DNA from: Pseudomonas sp. PDM18
GTDB lineage: Bacteria > Pseudomonadota > Gammaproteobacteria > Pseudomonadales > Pseudomonadaceae
Length of the DNA stretch: 64,000 bases
Reading direction: 5' to 3'
Assembly (NCBI RefSeq): GCF_014852585.1
Contig: NZ_JACVBX010000004.1
Span: 186,001-250,000 of the forward strand
The position numbers were made by a program, and so were the translations under genes. Under the pieces are notes generated by a model. That model was not told the origin of the DNA. It ran no database searches and saw only the letters and a list, made by a program, of their open reading frames with translations. This document shows positions 55,705-64,000 of the stretch, piece by piece (the first letter of the stretch is position 1; each line of letters opens with the position of its first letter).

Positions 55705-56907
55705 TCAATCGAACGTCCCCATCTCCGTCCCCAGCTCTATCACCTCCACCCGATTGCGTCCGCTCGCCTTGGCCTTGTACAGCGCCTTGTCAGCCGCCGC
55801 GTAGAGGCCCTCATAGGTGCCCGATATGCCTGCCTCCAGGCAGGCGATGCCGAAGCTCGCGGTGAGGTAGAGCAGGCCGTCCTTCATCGGCAACGGGGTT
55901 TCTTCCAATAGCCGGCGAACTTTCTCGGCGATGACTCGTGCCTGGGGCTGTGAGGTGTCGGGCAACAGCAGCAGGAACTCCTCGCCGCCCAGGCGCGCCA
56001 CGCTGTCGCCGGTGCGGGTGTAGTTCCTCAGCAGGCTGGCGGTATGGCGGATGACCTCGTCGCCCAGCGGGTGGCCGTAGCGGTCGTTGATGAACTTGAA
56101 ATGATCCAGGTCCACCATGAGCAGGCTGATCGGTGCCGGCTGGCGGGCGGCGCGCGAGAGTTCCATGCCCACCAGTTGGTCGAACTGGCGGCGGTTGAAC
56201 AGCCCGGTCAGGGGATCGTGGCCGGCGAGGTATTCCAGCTGGCGGTTCTTTTCCTCCAGCTCCAGCCGTTGCTGGCGGAGAAACTCGCGCTGGCGCAGGT
56301 TGCGCACATGGCCGTGCCAGAGGATGAACGACAGCACCAGGCCGATGCCGCAGATGGTCAGTCCGCCCATCTGGTTCGACAGGCGCAGCTGTGGGCTGGC
56401 TTGGGTCAGCGTCATGGTCAGCTCGAAGGCGGCCAGCGCGAGGATATAGAGCGTGACGGCCAGGCTCGGGCGCAACAGGATGATCAGCGAGGTGGCCACC
56501 GAGGCCATGAGGAACGGGGTAATGCTGCTGGTGACCTGCTGATCGGCGCCGGTGATGGCGATGCCGAACCCCAGTAGCAGGATGCTGCCGAGCACGGTCA
56601 GGGTCTGCATGTACCACAGAGGCGCGTGGCGTCGGGGCGGGGAGGCCATCCAGGCGAGCAGGCCGAGCAGGCTGAAGAGCACGGCGACCACGGCGTGGAC
56701 ACGGATGATCTCCAGCCGCCAGCCGTCATATTCGGGGTTGGACCCCTGCAGATTAAGGCGGAAGACCAGGATGTGGACCAAGTCGAAGGGCACCGCCAGC
56801 AGGGCGGAGAAGTACAGGCGCCGCAGGTTTTCCCGGGCGATCGGCAGCGCCAGTGCGTCGTTGACTGCAATGGCGTGGTGCAGACGCTGAAGCAACGTCC
56901 TGGACAC
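55705..56907 (-). CDS. Membrane-bound GGDEF diguanylate cyclase
   Basis: A 400-residue protein with about six membrane segments in the N-terminal half (about 30-200), a coiled-coil linker and a GGDEF domain (about 235-395). The active site reads GGEEF, which is catalytically competent, and an inhibitory I-site RxxD (RTGD) lies exactly five residues before it. It should make c-di-GMP. The start GTG at 56907 has AGGAGG 8 bases upstream; the frame is open further upstream but without a start site of quality. Confidence 0.92.
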   Translation of the reverse strand: MSRTLLQRLHHAIAVNDALALPIARENLRRLYFSALLAVPFDLVHILVFRLNLQGSNPEYDGWRLEIIRVHAVVAVLFSLLGLLAWMASPPRRHAPLWYMQTLTVLGSILLLGFGIAITGADQQVTSSITPFLMASVATSLIILLRPSLAVTLYILALAAFELTMTLTQASPQLRLSNQMGGLTICGIGLVLSFILWHGHVRNLRQREFLRQQRLELEEKNRQLEYLAGHDPLTGLFNRRQFDQLVGMELSRAARQPAPISLLMVDLDHFKFINDRYGHPLGDEVIRHTASLLRNYTRTGDSVARLGGEEFLLLLPDTSQPQARVIAEKVRRLLEETPLPMKDGLLYLTASFGIACLEAGISGTYEGLYAAADKALYKAKASGRNRVEVIELGTEMGTFD

Positions 56908-57148
56908 GGGTTCTGGCCTCCTGCGCAAGTGCCGGCCAGTAGCAGGATAGACGCAGCGCCGCTTCGCTGCGGTGTGGATTGAAGTCGACGTGACTCGGCA
57001 CGACGTCGGCGCAGTCACAGCCCGCTACGCTGAAATTTCCGAACGCGGCAACAAATTGGCCTGGAACATTGTCGGATAAGCCCTCGGCGGGCATAGTCCG
57101 CAACCCGGTTTACCCCAAGGACGCTCTCATGAACCCAAGGTCGCTCTT

Positions 57149-57862
57149 ATGAACAAGGTGCAACGACTGTCGGCGCAACAGGGCCTGGACGCCGAGCGTG
57201 CCCTGCTCGACGCCACCTTCGCCGGTGAGCGCGACAGCGGCCTGCTGTTCTGGAGCCCGCTGGAACAGTCCCTGGTAATGCCGCGCCGGCTCAGCCGCCT
57301 GGAAGGCTTTGCCGCTGCCGAGGCCGCCTGCGCCAGGCTCGGTTGGCCGATCGCCCTGCGTGACACCGGTGGCGAACCGGTCCCGCAGTCCGCCGGCGTG
57401 CTCAACGTCGCGCTGGTCTATGCGATCCCGCCGGGGGACAACGAGCAGACGCGCATCGAGACCGCCTACCTGCGCCTGTGCCAGCCGCTGTGCGACTGGC
57501 TGGCGGCCTTGGGCCTCGATCCGAGCCTGGGGGAAGTGGAAGGCGCTTTCTGCGATGGCCGCTACAACGTCAATCTGGGCGGCCGCAAGCTGGTGGGCAC
57601 CGCCCAGCGCTGGCGCCGCCGGCCCAGCGACGGGCGCTACGTGGTGCTGGCCCACGGCGCCATCCTGATGGAGAACCAGCGCGAGCCGATGGTCGCCGCG
57701 GTGAACACCTTCTACGAGCACTGCGGGCTCGAGGCCCGTGTGCGCGCCAGCAGTCATGTCGCGCTGGACGAGCGCTACGAGCAGCCCTGGGACCAGGTGG
57801 ACGCCCTGGCCGGGCAATTCCAGCGGCACCTGCTGGCCGAGGGCGTGGCGCTGGATGTGTGA
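57149..57862 (+). CDS. Lipoate-protein ligase family protein
   Basis: A 237-residue protein of the BPL/LplA/LipB fold. The signature is GRYNVNLGGRKLVGTAQRWRR (about 136-156), with the lysine that binds the carboxyl of lipoate or biotin. Visible is also the LNVALVYAIPP strand. It is short compared with LplA and the true substrate (lipoate, octanoate or other) is not shown by the sequence. Downstream 58 bases lies the Kef-type gene. Confidence 0.82.
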   Translation: MNKVQRLSAQQGLDAERALLDATFAGERDSGLLFWSPLEQSLVMPRRLSRLEGFAAAEAACARLGWPIALRDTGGEPVPQSAGVLNVALVYAIPPGDNEQTRIETAYLRLCQPLCDWLAALGLDPSLGEVEGAFCDGRYNVNLGGRKLVGTAQRWRRRPSDGRYVVLAHGAILMENQREPMVAAVNTFYEHCGLEARVRASSHVALDERYEQPWDQVDALAGQFQRHLLAEGVALDV

Positions 57863-57920
57863 GATGAACGACACGGGTGGATCTTCGCTTCGCCCCAACC
57901 CTTCCAAGGAGTCTTGATCG

Positions 57921-59735
57921 ATGGAACATGGGACGAATTACCTGCAGTCGGCAGTGGTCTTCCTGCTCGCGGCGGTGTTCATGGTGCCGCTGGCCAAGCG
58001 CCTGCAACTGGGCGCCGTGCTCGGCTACCTACTCGCCGGGGTGTTCATCGGCCCGTCGCTGCTGGGGCTGATCGACAACCCCGAAAGCGTCGCCAGCCTG
58101 TCCGAACTGGGCGTGGTGCTGCTGCTCTTCATCATCGGCCTGGAGCTTTCGCCCAAGCGGCTGTGGGTGATGCGCAAGCAGGTCTTCGGCGTTGGCCTGG
58201 CGCAGGTGCTGCTTACCGCGCTGGCCATTGGCAGCGTCGCGGTGCTGGCCTTCGATATGCCGGTGAATACCTCCGTGGTGCTGGGCGGCGGCCTGGCGCT
58301 GTCGTCCACCGCCTTCGGCCTGCAGATTCTCGCCGAGCGCAAGGAGCTGAACAGCCCCTACGGCCGCCTCGGCTTCGCCATCCTGCTGTTCCAGGACATC
58401 GCCGCGATCCCACTGATCGCCATGATCCCGCTGCTGGGCGCGCGCGCCGATTCGGCGGCGCCGGGCGGTGACCTGGCCCATGTCATGGAAGTGGTCGGCA
58501 GCATCGCCATGGTAGTCATCGGCGGGCGCTTCCTGCTGCGCCCGGTGTTCCGTTCGGTGGCCCGCACCGGTCAGGCCGACCTGTCCACCGCCACTGCGCT
58601 ACTGGTGGTGGTTGGCACCGCCTGGCTGATGGAGTGGGCAGGTGTGTCCATGGGCCTGGGCGCCTTCCTTGCCGGCCTGTTGCTGGCGGACTCGGAGTAC
58701 CGCCACGAACTGGAAGCGCAGATCGAACCCTTCAAGGGCCTGCTGCTCGGCCTGTTCTTCATCAGCGTGGGCATGAGTGCGGACCTCGGCCTGCTCAAGA
58801 GCGAGCCGCTGGTGGTGCTCGGCCTTACCTTGCTGCTGGTGGGCATCAAGCTGCCGCTGCTGTTCCTCATCGGCCGTCTGGCCGGTGGCCTGGACAAGGT
58901 CTCGGCGATCCGCCTCGGCGTGCTGCTGGGCGCTGGCGGGGAGTTCGCCTTCGTGGTGTTCAAGCTGGCCCTGGCCCAGGGGCTGATGGACGGCAAGCTG
59001 CACTCGCTGCTGGTGCTGTGCATCACCCTGTCCATGGCGATGACCCCGCTGCTGGTGCTGGCCCTGGCGCGCAATATCAAGTCCAAGCCCGCCGTGCTGC
59101 GCGAGCCGCCGCCCGAATACCGCCAACTGCCGGACGACGCGCCGCGCGTGGTGATTGCCGGCATGGGCCGGATGGGCCAGGTGGTCGCCCGTATCATGCG
59201 CGCCCAGGGTGTGCCCTTCGTCGCCCTGGATACTTCGGTGGACACCATCGAGCTGACCCGCAGCTACGGCAATATCCCGATCTTCTACGGCGACCCGCTG
59301 CGCCCGGAAATCCTCCGCGCTGCCCAGGTGGAGAAGGCCGAGTTCTTCGTCGTCGCCACCGACGACCCGCAGACCAACATCGAGACGGCGCGGCTGGTGC
59401 GCAAGCTCTACCCGCACCTGAAAGTCATCGGCCGGGCGCGTAACCGCCAGCACGTCTACCACCTGCTGGACGCCGATGCGACGCCAGTGCGCGAGACCTT
59501 CCACTCGAGCCTGGAGATGAGCCGCCTGCTGCTCACCGGTCTGGGCCTGACCGAGGAACAGGTCGCCGCGCGCATCCGCCGCTTCAAGCGCCACGACGAA
59601 GCGGTGCTGATGGCCCAGTACCGCGTCTACGACGATGAGACCGCGGTGATCCAGACCGCCCGCGAGGCGCGCAAGGAGCTGGAGACCCTGTTCGAGGCCG
59701 ACCATCTGGAAGACCAGGGCATCGGCCACCACTGA
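57921..59735 (+). CDS. Kef-type cation:proton antiporter with RCK (TrkA-N) domain
   Basis: A 604-residue CPA2-family transporter. About 12 hydrophobic segments fill residues 8-385 (PLAKRLQLGAVLGYLLAGVFIGP is typical of KefB/C). A cytosolic TrkA-N nucleotide-binding domain follows (about 405-525), with GMGRMGQ at its start, and a further tail. It is likely a potassium efflux system controlled by thiol or NAD ligands, but the partner KefF/G is not seen beside it. Confidence 0.92.
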   Translation: MEHGTNYLQSAVVFLLAAVFMVPLAKRLQLGAVLGYLLAGVFIGPSLLGLIDNPESVASLSELGVVLLLFIIGLELSPKRLWVMRKQVFGVGLAQVLLTALAIGSVAVLAFDMPVNTSVVLGGGLALSSTAFGLQILAERKELNSPYGRLGFAILLFQDIAAIPLIAMIPLLGARADSAAPGGDLAHVMEVVGSIAMVVIGGRFLLRPVFRSVARTGQADLSTATALLVVVGTAWLMEWAGVSMGLGAFLAGLLLADSEYRHELEAQIEPFKGLLLGLFFISVGMSADLGLLKSEPLVVLGLTLLLVGIKLPLLFLIGRLAGGLDKVSAIRLGVLLGAGGEFAFVVFKLALAQGLMDGKLHSLLVLCITLSMAMTPLLVLALARNIKSKPAVLREPPPEYRQLPDDAPRVVIAGMGRMGQVVARIMRAQGVPFVALDTSVDTIELTRSYGNIPIFYGDPLRPEILRAAQVEKAEFFVVATDDPQTNIETARLVRKLYPHLKVIGRARNRQHVYHLLDADATPVRETFHSSLEMSRLLLTGLGLTEEQVAARIRRFKRHDEAVLMAQYRVYDDETAVIQTAREARKELETLFEADHLEDQGIGHH

Positions 59736-59817
59736 CCGGCCATTCCGCGCATCGATAGTGCTGGGGCGCCACGCGCGCCCCGGCGCATCCTCGGGCCTTC
59801 GCAACGGAGGCCCATCG

Positions 59818-60642
59818 ATGAGCAACTACCGCACTTTCACCCGGGAAGACCGCGACGGCGTTGCCGTGGTGAGCTTCCGTCACCCGCCGATCAACCTGGT
59901 CGACCGCGCCATGGTCATCGACCTGCTGCACCTGGCCGATGAACTGGAACGCGATAGCGATACCCGCGTGCTGCTGCTGCGCAGTGCCAACCCGGATTTT
60001 TTCCTCGCCCACTACGATCTCGGCAGCCAGCTGGACGCGCCGCCGATGAAGCTGCCCGCCGGCATGGCCAGCCCGCTCAGCGCGCTGTTCAGCCGCTTCA
60101 GCCGGCTGCCGCAGGTGACCATCGGCGAACTGCGCGGCCGCGCGCGGGGCGCCGGCAGCGAATTCCTCCTGGCGCTGGACATGCGCTTCGCCTCCCGCGA
60201 GCACGCGCTGCTCGGCCAGCCGGAAGTGGCAGTCGGCCTGCTGCCCGGTGCGGGTGGCACGGTACGCCTTGCGCAAATGCTGGGGCGGGGCAGGGCGCTG
60301 GAGGTCTGCTTGGGTGGCGAGGATTTCGATGCGGATACGGCAGAGCGCTACGGCTGGATCAACCGGGCGTTGGCGGACGCGGAACTGGAAGGGTTCTGCG
60401 ACGCCCTGGCGCGACGCATTGCGGCCTTCCCGGCAGCGGGTGTCGCCCATGTGAAGGCGCTGGTGGAGCAGGTGACGGCGGCGGATCAGGCGGCGTTGGT
60501 GGAGGAGTCGCAGCGCTTTGTCGGTGATATGTCGGCGCCGGAAACGCTGGAGCGGGTGCGCTGGATGATGGACAACGGCGGCCAGCGGGACGGGGATCTC
60601 GAGCGCGACCTGGGGGCCGCACTCGGGCGCTACCCGGGCTGA
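59818..60642 (+). CDS. Enoyl-CoA hydratase/isomerase family protein
   Basis: A 274-residue crotonase-fold protein. The oxyanion region is FFLAHYDLG (about 61-69). The active-site glutamates are placed as in enoyl-CoA hydratase: GAGSEFLLALDMRFAS and GQPEVAVGLLPGAGG. Substrate not known. CGGAGG precedes the ATG at 59818; an upstream in-frame start at 59758 is not supported. Convergent with the small gene at 60662. Confidence 0.88.
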   Translation: MSNYRTFTREDRDGVAVVSFRHPPINLVDRAMVIDLLHLADELERDSDTRVLLLRSANPDFFLAHYDLGSQLDAPPMKLPAGMASPLSALFSRFSRLPQVTIGELRGRARGAGSEFLLALDMRFASREHALLGQPEVAVGLLPGAGGTVRLAQMLGRGRALEVCLGGEDFDADTAERYGWINRALADAELEGFCDALARRIAAFPAAGVAHVKALVEQVTAADQAALVEESQRFVGDMSAPETLERVRWMMDNGGQRDGDLERDLGAALGRYPG

Positions 60643-60661
60643 ATCGCTTGCGAGGACGGCT

Positions 60662-60928
60662 TCACGCGGTTTTCGCCAGGATCGGTTCGTTCGCTACGGC
60701 GACCAGTACGGGGCGGGCCAGCTGATGCTTCACCGCCGGCCGCGGCTGGCGGCTGGCCGAGGGGCGACGGTCGGGGATGATCACGGCCGAGCCCGGCGAA
60801 CGCAGGGTCAGCACGGCGATGCCACCGGCCAGCAGCGTGGTAGCGAGTACGACGCTGGCGAGGGCGACGTACAGCAGCAGCTCCACCAGGGAGCCAACGA
60901 GCAGCAGGAAATCGAGAATGACTTGCAT
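60662..60928 (-). CDS. Small single- or double-span membrane protein
   Basis: An 88-residue hypothetical protein with a long hydrophobic stretch at about residues 5-42 (probably two adjacent membrane spans) and a basic, proline-rich tail. AGAGGA precedes the ATG. No family is recognised. Third-position bias fits a real gene, but the small size leaves doubt. Confidence 0.55.
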   Translation of the reverse strand: MQVILDFLLLVGSLVELLLYVALASVVLATTLLAGGIAVLTLRSPGSAVIIPDRRPSASRQPRPAVKHQLARPVLVAVANEPILAKTA

Positions 60929-61177
60929 GGTGGTGTCCTCTTGACGATCCGTTTGGGGGCGTCTCGCGAGTAGCTTGTTCGCCCCTGCGGCCCGACTGCG
61001 GGGCCGGCGAATCTCCTGCCAGCGAGTTGATGGGGCAAAGATGCCGCGCGCGGACTATCAAGAGAACTGAATGCGTCGACTGGTGACTATCGATGTTATC
61101 GATAGCGGCTGTAAGCCGCGGATTAGAAGGGCGCCCTGGTTATTCGCGGGCGCCCGCGACTTTGGTCGGGTAGACGG

Positions 61178-61900
61178 TCAGAACTTCTCGCCCGGCTGCA
61201 GGAAGCGCCATTGGCCAACGGGCAGTTTGCCCATGGCCACGCCGCCCAGGCGCAAGCGGCGGATCGACAGAGCCTGCAGGCCGACCGCGCGGCACATGGC
61301 GGCGATCTGGCCGGGGCGGAATTGCTTGCCGGCGAAGCGCAGGCGGGTCTCGCTCTGCCAGCTGACCTTCAGCGGCGGCAGTTCGCGGCCGTCTATCAGC
61401 ATGCCGCGGCAGAGGCGCTTCAGGCCGTTGTCGGCGATCTGCCCGCTGACCTCGACCACGTACTCGTGCTCGATGTTGTCCGCCTCGTCCACCAGCCGGC
61501 GTTGCACGCCGCGGCTCTGGGTGTAGACCAACAGGCCGCTGGCGTCGGTCTCCAGCACAGTGGTGTTGAACTGGTGGCCGAAGTGCTTGCGCAGCAGACG
61601 CTGCTGCAGGTTGTCCTCGCTCCAGCGCTTGTCCGGCGTCAGCAGTTGCTGCGCGGAGTTGGCGCCATTGCCGCTGCCCAGGCCGACCGGCTTGTGTACG
61701 AGGATGGTTACCGGCGGAATCGGCTCGGGGAAGGCGCCCGGCAGCAGTTCGATGCGCTGGGTATTGACCTTGAACTGCGGCTCCTCGACACGCTGGCCGT
61801 CGACCGTGACCCAGCCACCCTCGATGTACAGCTCGGCGTCGCGGCGCGAACAGGGCAGCAGCTCGGCGAGACGCTTGGACAGGCGGATGGCTTCGGACAT
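61178..61900 (-). CDS. RsuA/RluB-type pseudouridine synthase
   Basis: A 240-residue RNA-modifying enzyme. An S4 RNA-binding domain (about 5-55, LSKRLAELLPCSRRDAELYIEGGWVTVDG) precedes the synthase domain (about 65-230). The catalytic aspartate lies in LETDASGLLVYT. It may modify 23S rRNA like RluB/E/F; the site cannot be decided from sequence alone. Confidence 0.88.
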   Translation of the reverse strand: MSEAIRLSKRLAELLPCSRRDAELYIEGGWVTVDGQRVEEPQFKVNTQRIELLPGAFPEPIPPVTILVHKPVGLGSGNGANSAQQLLTPDKRWSEDNLQQRLLRKHFGHQFNTTVLETDASGLLVYTQSRGVQRRLVDEADNIEHEYVVEVSGQIADNGLKRLCRGMLIDGRELPPLKVSWQSETRLRFAGKQFRPGQIAAMCRAVGLQALSIRRLRLGGVAMGKLPVGQWRFLQPGEKF

Positions 61901-62004
61901 TTCGGGTAACCAGGCAGGGGAAAACGTTCATTGTAACCGCAAGCCGGTGGAATGATCCGCGCGGTGTCCGGTCACAACCTCAGAGCAAGCAACGAGGATG
62001 CGCG

Positions 62005-62628
62005 ATGCGGATCACCCTGATCGACGGCCTGGGCTGGGACCTGGACGAGCACGGCACTGGCGGCCTGATCAATCGGCGCGGCGAGAAGGTGCACCTGCGC
62101 CAGGGCGACATGGACGGCGCCTGCGGGCCCTACTGCCTGGTGATGGCCATGCTCGCCCGCAACCAGCTGGCGCGGCGTCAGGCCAAGGGGCTGGCGCCGG
62201 TGGATTCGCGGACCCGCTACGGGCGGTTGATGGAGGCGCTGAACCAGCACGAGACACTGGTGCGCGTCGGCACCACGGGCGCCGACCTGCTGGAACTGCT
62301 CAAGGTCATCAGCGACAAGGAATACCGCGTCGAGCGCGGCAATGGCGCGCGGATGATCGAACTCACGCGCCGCCACCTGGAGGAGAATATCCCGGTGGTG
62401 CTCGGCTTCCACGGCCGCAAGGACAGTGACATCCGCCACTGGTGCCTGGCGGTGGGGATGAGCGACGACGCCTTCTTCCTCCTCGACCCGGCCCACGACC
62501 TGCAGCGCGGGCTGGCCTGGAACGCGGTGCTGACCACCCAGGCCAACGGCTCGCGCTTCGGCTATCGCTACCTCAACGCGAAAGGCACCTGGGCGGTGAC
62601 GCTCAAGGAGATGGTGGCGCTGCTCTGA
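62005..62628 (+). CDS. Papain/C39-like cysteine-protease-fold protein, uncharacterised
   Basis: A 207-residue cytosolic protein of no recognised named family. C40 in GDMDGACGPYCLVMAMLA lies at the start of a helix, H145 in DIRHWCLAVGM and D161 in FFLLDPAHD are spaced as a Cys-His-Asp triad of papain/C39-like cysteine peptidases. No signal peptide, transporter or obvious substrate gene is beside it. An alternative is a catalytically similar amidase or transglutaminase. Next gene is convergent. Confidence 0.62.
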   Translation: MRITLIDGLGWDLDEHGTGGLINRRGEKVHLRQGDMDGACGPYCLVMAMLARNQLARRQAKGLAPVDSRTRYGRLMEALNQHETLVRVGTTGADLLELLKVISDKEYRVERGNGARMIELTRRHLEENIPVVLGFHGRKDSDIRHWCLAVGMSDDAFFLLDPAHDLQRGLAWNAVLTTQANGSRFGYRYLNAKGTWAVTLKEMVALL

Positions 62629-62654
62629 GCCTTTCCTGGCGAGAGTGGGCTCAG
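62625..62654. terminator. Hairpin between convergent genes
   Basis: CTGAGCC at 62625-62631 pairs with GGCTCAG at 62648-62654 around a 16-base loop, spanning the stops of the two converging genes. No strong T-run is seen on either side, so function as a bidirectional terminator is only likely. Confidence 0.4.
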
Positions 62655-63268
62655 CGGGTGAAGCGGAACAGGTTGTAACCCCCGAGCTGCTCGGGCACCA
62701 GCAGCACGAAGCCGTCGTACGAATTGCGCACGACGCCGACCACGTCGGTCTCCCGTGCTGCCGCCTGCTCCAGCCCGCTGTAGCCGACCTGTGGATCGTC
62801 GTTTACCGACGCGCCGCCGACGAATACCAACTGCTTTTCATCCAGGCGTTGCAGGTAGCCGCTGATGCGCTGCGAACCGCTGGTCTTCTCAAGGAACAGT
62901 CCCTTGGGCGTCTGTCGCACCGAGCACTTGAAGTTCGGGTAGCCGTACAGCGCTTGCGCTTCGAGCTGAACAGAGCGGCACTTCCAGTTGCCGGTGAGGG
63001 CCGAATCGGCGAGCGGTTCCGGGTCTTCCAGCACGATGCGGTAGAGGTTCAGCGCCTCGTTGCGGGTAGTTTCGTCCTCGCTCTGCTGGAGCTGGTCGAG
63101 CAGTTGCTTCACCTGCGCGTCGAGGGTGGTCAGGCGTTGCTGGTCGGCGGCATTGACCACGGCCGGCCAGACGACGGCGGCCTCTTCGGCGAAGGCCAGT
63201 GGGGAGAGCAGTAGCCCGGCGGCGAGCAGGGCGGCGGTGAGGGAGCAGCGTTTGGGCATCGGGTGCAT
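62651..63268 (-). CDS. DUF4893-type exported protein
   Basis: A 205-residue periplasmic protein with a signal peptide (cleavage near AFA, residue 27). The mature part has a helical start and a conserved segment LTGNWKCRSVQLEAQALYGYPNFKCSVRQ, with two cysteines that may pair. It resembles DUF4893 proteins of unknown function. A later ATG at 63259 is an alternative start. Confidence 0.72.
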   Translation of the reverse strand: MHPMPKRCSLTAALLAAGLLLSPLAFAEEAAVVWPAVVNAADQQRLTTLDAQVKQLLDQLQQSEDETTRNEALNLYRIVLEDPEPLADSALTGNWKCRSVQLEAQALYGYPNFKCSVRQTPKGLFLEKTSGSQRISGYLQRLDEKQLVFVGGASVNDDPQVGYSGLEQAAARETDVVGVVRNSYDGFVLLVPEQLGGYNLFRFTR

Positions 63269-63313
63269 TCCATTGCGGGTGAACGCCCGCGGTCTGAGCC
63301 GCGGGCGAGGGGA

Positions 63314-64000
63314 TCAGGGCGAGGTCTGTTCGGAGGATTCGACCGGCGGCGCGACCGGCGCCTCGCGTTCGTGGACCCAGGACATGAACAGCTCGTAGCC
63401 CAGGGCCAGCACCACCGGGCCGACGAACAGGCCGATGATGCCATTGCTGAGCATGCCGCCCAGCGCGCCGATGAGGATCACTGCCATCGGCACCTTGCTG
63501 CCACGGCCGAACATCAGCGGCTTGAGAACGTTGTCGGAGAGACCGCCGGCCACCGTCCAGACGGTGAACAGGATGGACACCAGCAGCGAATCGTTGGTCA
63601 TGAACACATAGGCGATCGCCGGCAGGGTGATCAGCACCACCGGCAGTTGGGTGATCCCCAGCAGCAACACGCCCAGAGCCAGTAGGCCGGCGCCGGGGAT
63701 GCCCATGACGATGAAGCCCAGGCCGAGGATCAGCGTCTGGATGAAGGCCACGCCGACCACGCCCTGTGCAACCGCGCGAATGGTGCCGGTGCATAGCTCC
63801 GCCAGGCCCGCGCCACGGTCGGGGCCGGAGATGCGGATGGCGATGTCACAGGCGGTACGGCTGCCCAGCTTGCCGTAGGCCATGATCACCCCGGCGATGA
63901 CAAAGGCGGCGAGGAACTGCATCAGCCCCATGCCGACGCCCGCTGCCTGCCCGGCGACCTTCTTCGCCACGCCCTGCAGGTGCGGCGCCAGTTGCTGCGC
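63314..64000 (-). CDS. AI-2E family permease (partial, 5' end outside window)
   Basis: About 228 residues of the C-terminal part of a membrane protein, open to the window edge. Several hydrophobic segments and the patterns GLMQFLAAFVIAGVIMAYG, GLGFIVMGIPGAGLLALGVLLLG and ALGGMLSNGIIGLFVGPVVLALGYELF are those of the AI-2E/PerM family. Members export various small molecules or ions; the real substrate is unknown. The C-terminus is Pro/Glu-rich. Confidence 0.88.
   Translation of the reverse strand, partial: AQQLAPHLQGVAKKVAGQAAGVGMGLMQFLAAFVIAGVIMAYGKLGSRTACDIAIRISGPDRGAGLAELCTGTIRAVAQGVVGVAFIQTLILGLGFIVMGIPGAGLLALGVLLLGITQLPVVLITLPAIAYVFMTNDSLLVSILFTVWTVAGGLSDNVLKPLMFGRGSKVPMAVILIGALGGMLSNGIIGLFVGPVVLALGYELFMSWVHEREAPVAPPVESSEQTSP

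Overview
The window is a high-GC chromosomal segment from a Pseudomonas, most likely of the P. aeruginosa/citronellolis/nitroreducens kind. The evidence is the set of Pseudomonas-type regulators and stator genes (FleQ, FleSR, FleN, FliA, MotCD, HsbA/HsbR/HptB) in Pseudomonas order, RpoN-type -24/-12 promoters ahead of the structural operons, and Pseudomonas REP-like palindromes. No tRNA, rRNA, CRISPR array, prophage or transposase was seen. The species call is an inference from gene order and was not tested by alignment.

Layout. Bases 1-6401 hold the end of fliD, fliS, a fliT-like gene, the master regulator fleQ and the two-component pair fleSR, closed by a strong terminator. Bases 6557-7290 hold a DUF559 endonuclease-like gene and a three-copy 116-bp tandem repeat built on a REP-like palindrome. 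Bases 7465-13292 are the basal-body operon fliEFGHIJ. Bases 13345-17202 are non-flagellar cargo: a small-molecule kinase-like gene, a DUF1345 membrane protein, a LysE exporter with its AraC-type neighbour, and a TorF-like porin. Bases 17453-19881 carry hsbA, hsbR and hptB, an anti-sigma/phosphorelay module. Bases 19948-27000 are fliK and fliLMNOPQR-flhB. Two tandem TPM-domain proteins and a putative lipoprotein sit between flhB and flhA. Bases 30482-35669 are flhA, flhF, fleN and fliA; 35867-44979 are the chemotaxis operon cheYZA-cheB-motCD-parC-parP-cheW-DUF2802. A divergent receiver-like protein, an FlhB C-domain paralogue and a second FliK-like protein end the motility part at about 47.6 kb.

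From 47.8 kb the complete cytochrome c maturation operon ccmABCDEFGHI runs to 54843, followed by a small lipoprotein gene. It is preceded by a short leader with two hairpins and a T-run. The rest is mixed housekeeping and hypothetical genes: a membrane GGDEF diguanylate cyclase, a lipoate ligase-like protein, a Kef-type antiporter, an enoyl-CoA hydratase-like protein, a small membrane protein, a pseudouridine synthase, a cysteine-protease-like hypothetical, a DUF4893 protein and a truncated AI-2E-type permease.

How they work together. FleQ with RpoN should fire fleSR, flhA-flhF-fleN-fliA and probably other operons. FleSR then fires fliE and others, and FliA serves late genes; a textbook FliA promoter lies before fliS. 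FleN and FlhF set flagellar number and place, ParC/ParP place the chemotaxis array, and HptB-HsbR-HsbA tie sigma-factor control and c-di-GMP to motility. Most gene calls are firm. The less certain ones are marked, and the most open items are the cysteine-protease-like gene, the receiver-like protein after the che operon, the TPM pair, and the ccm leader.
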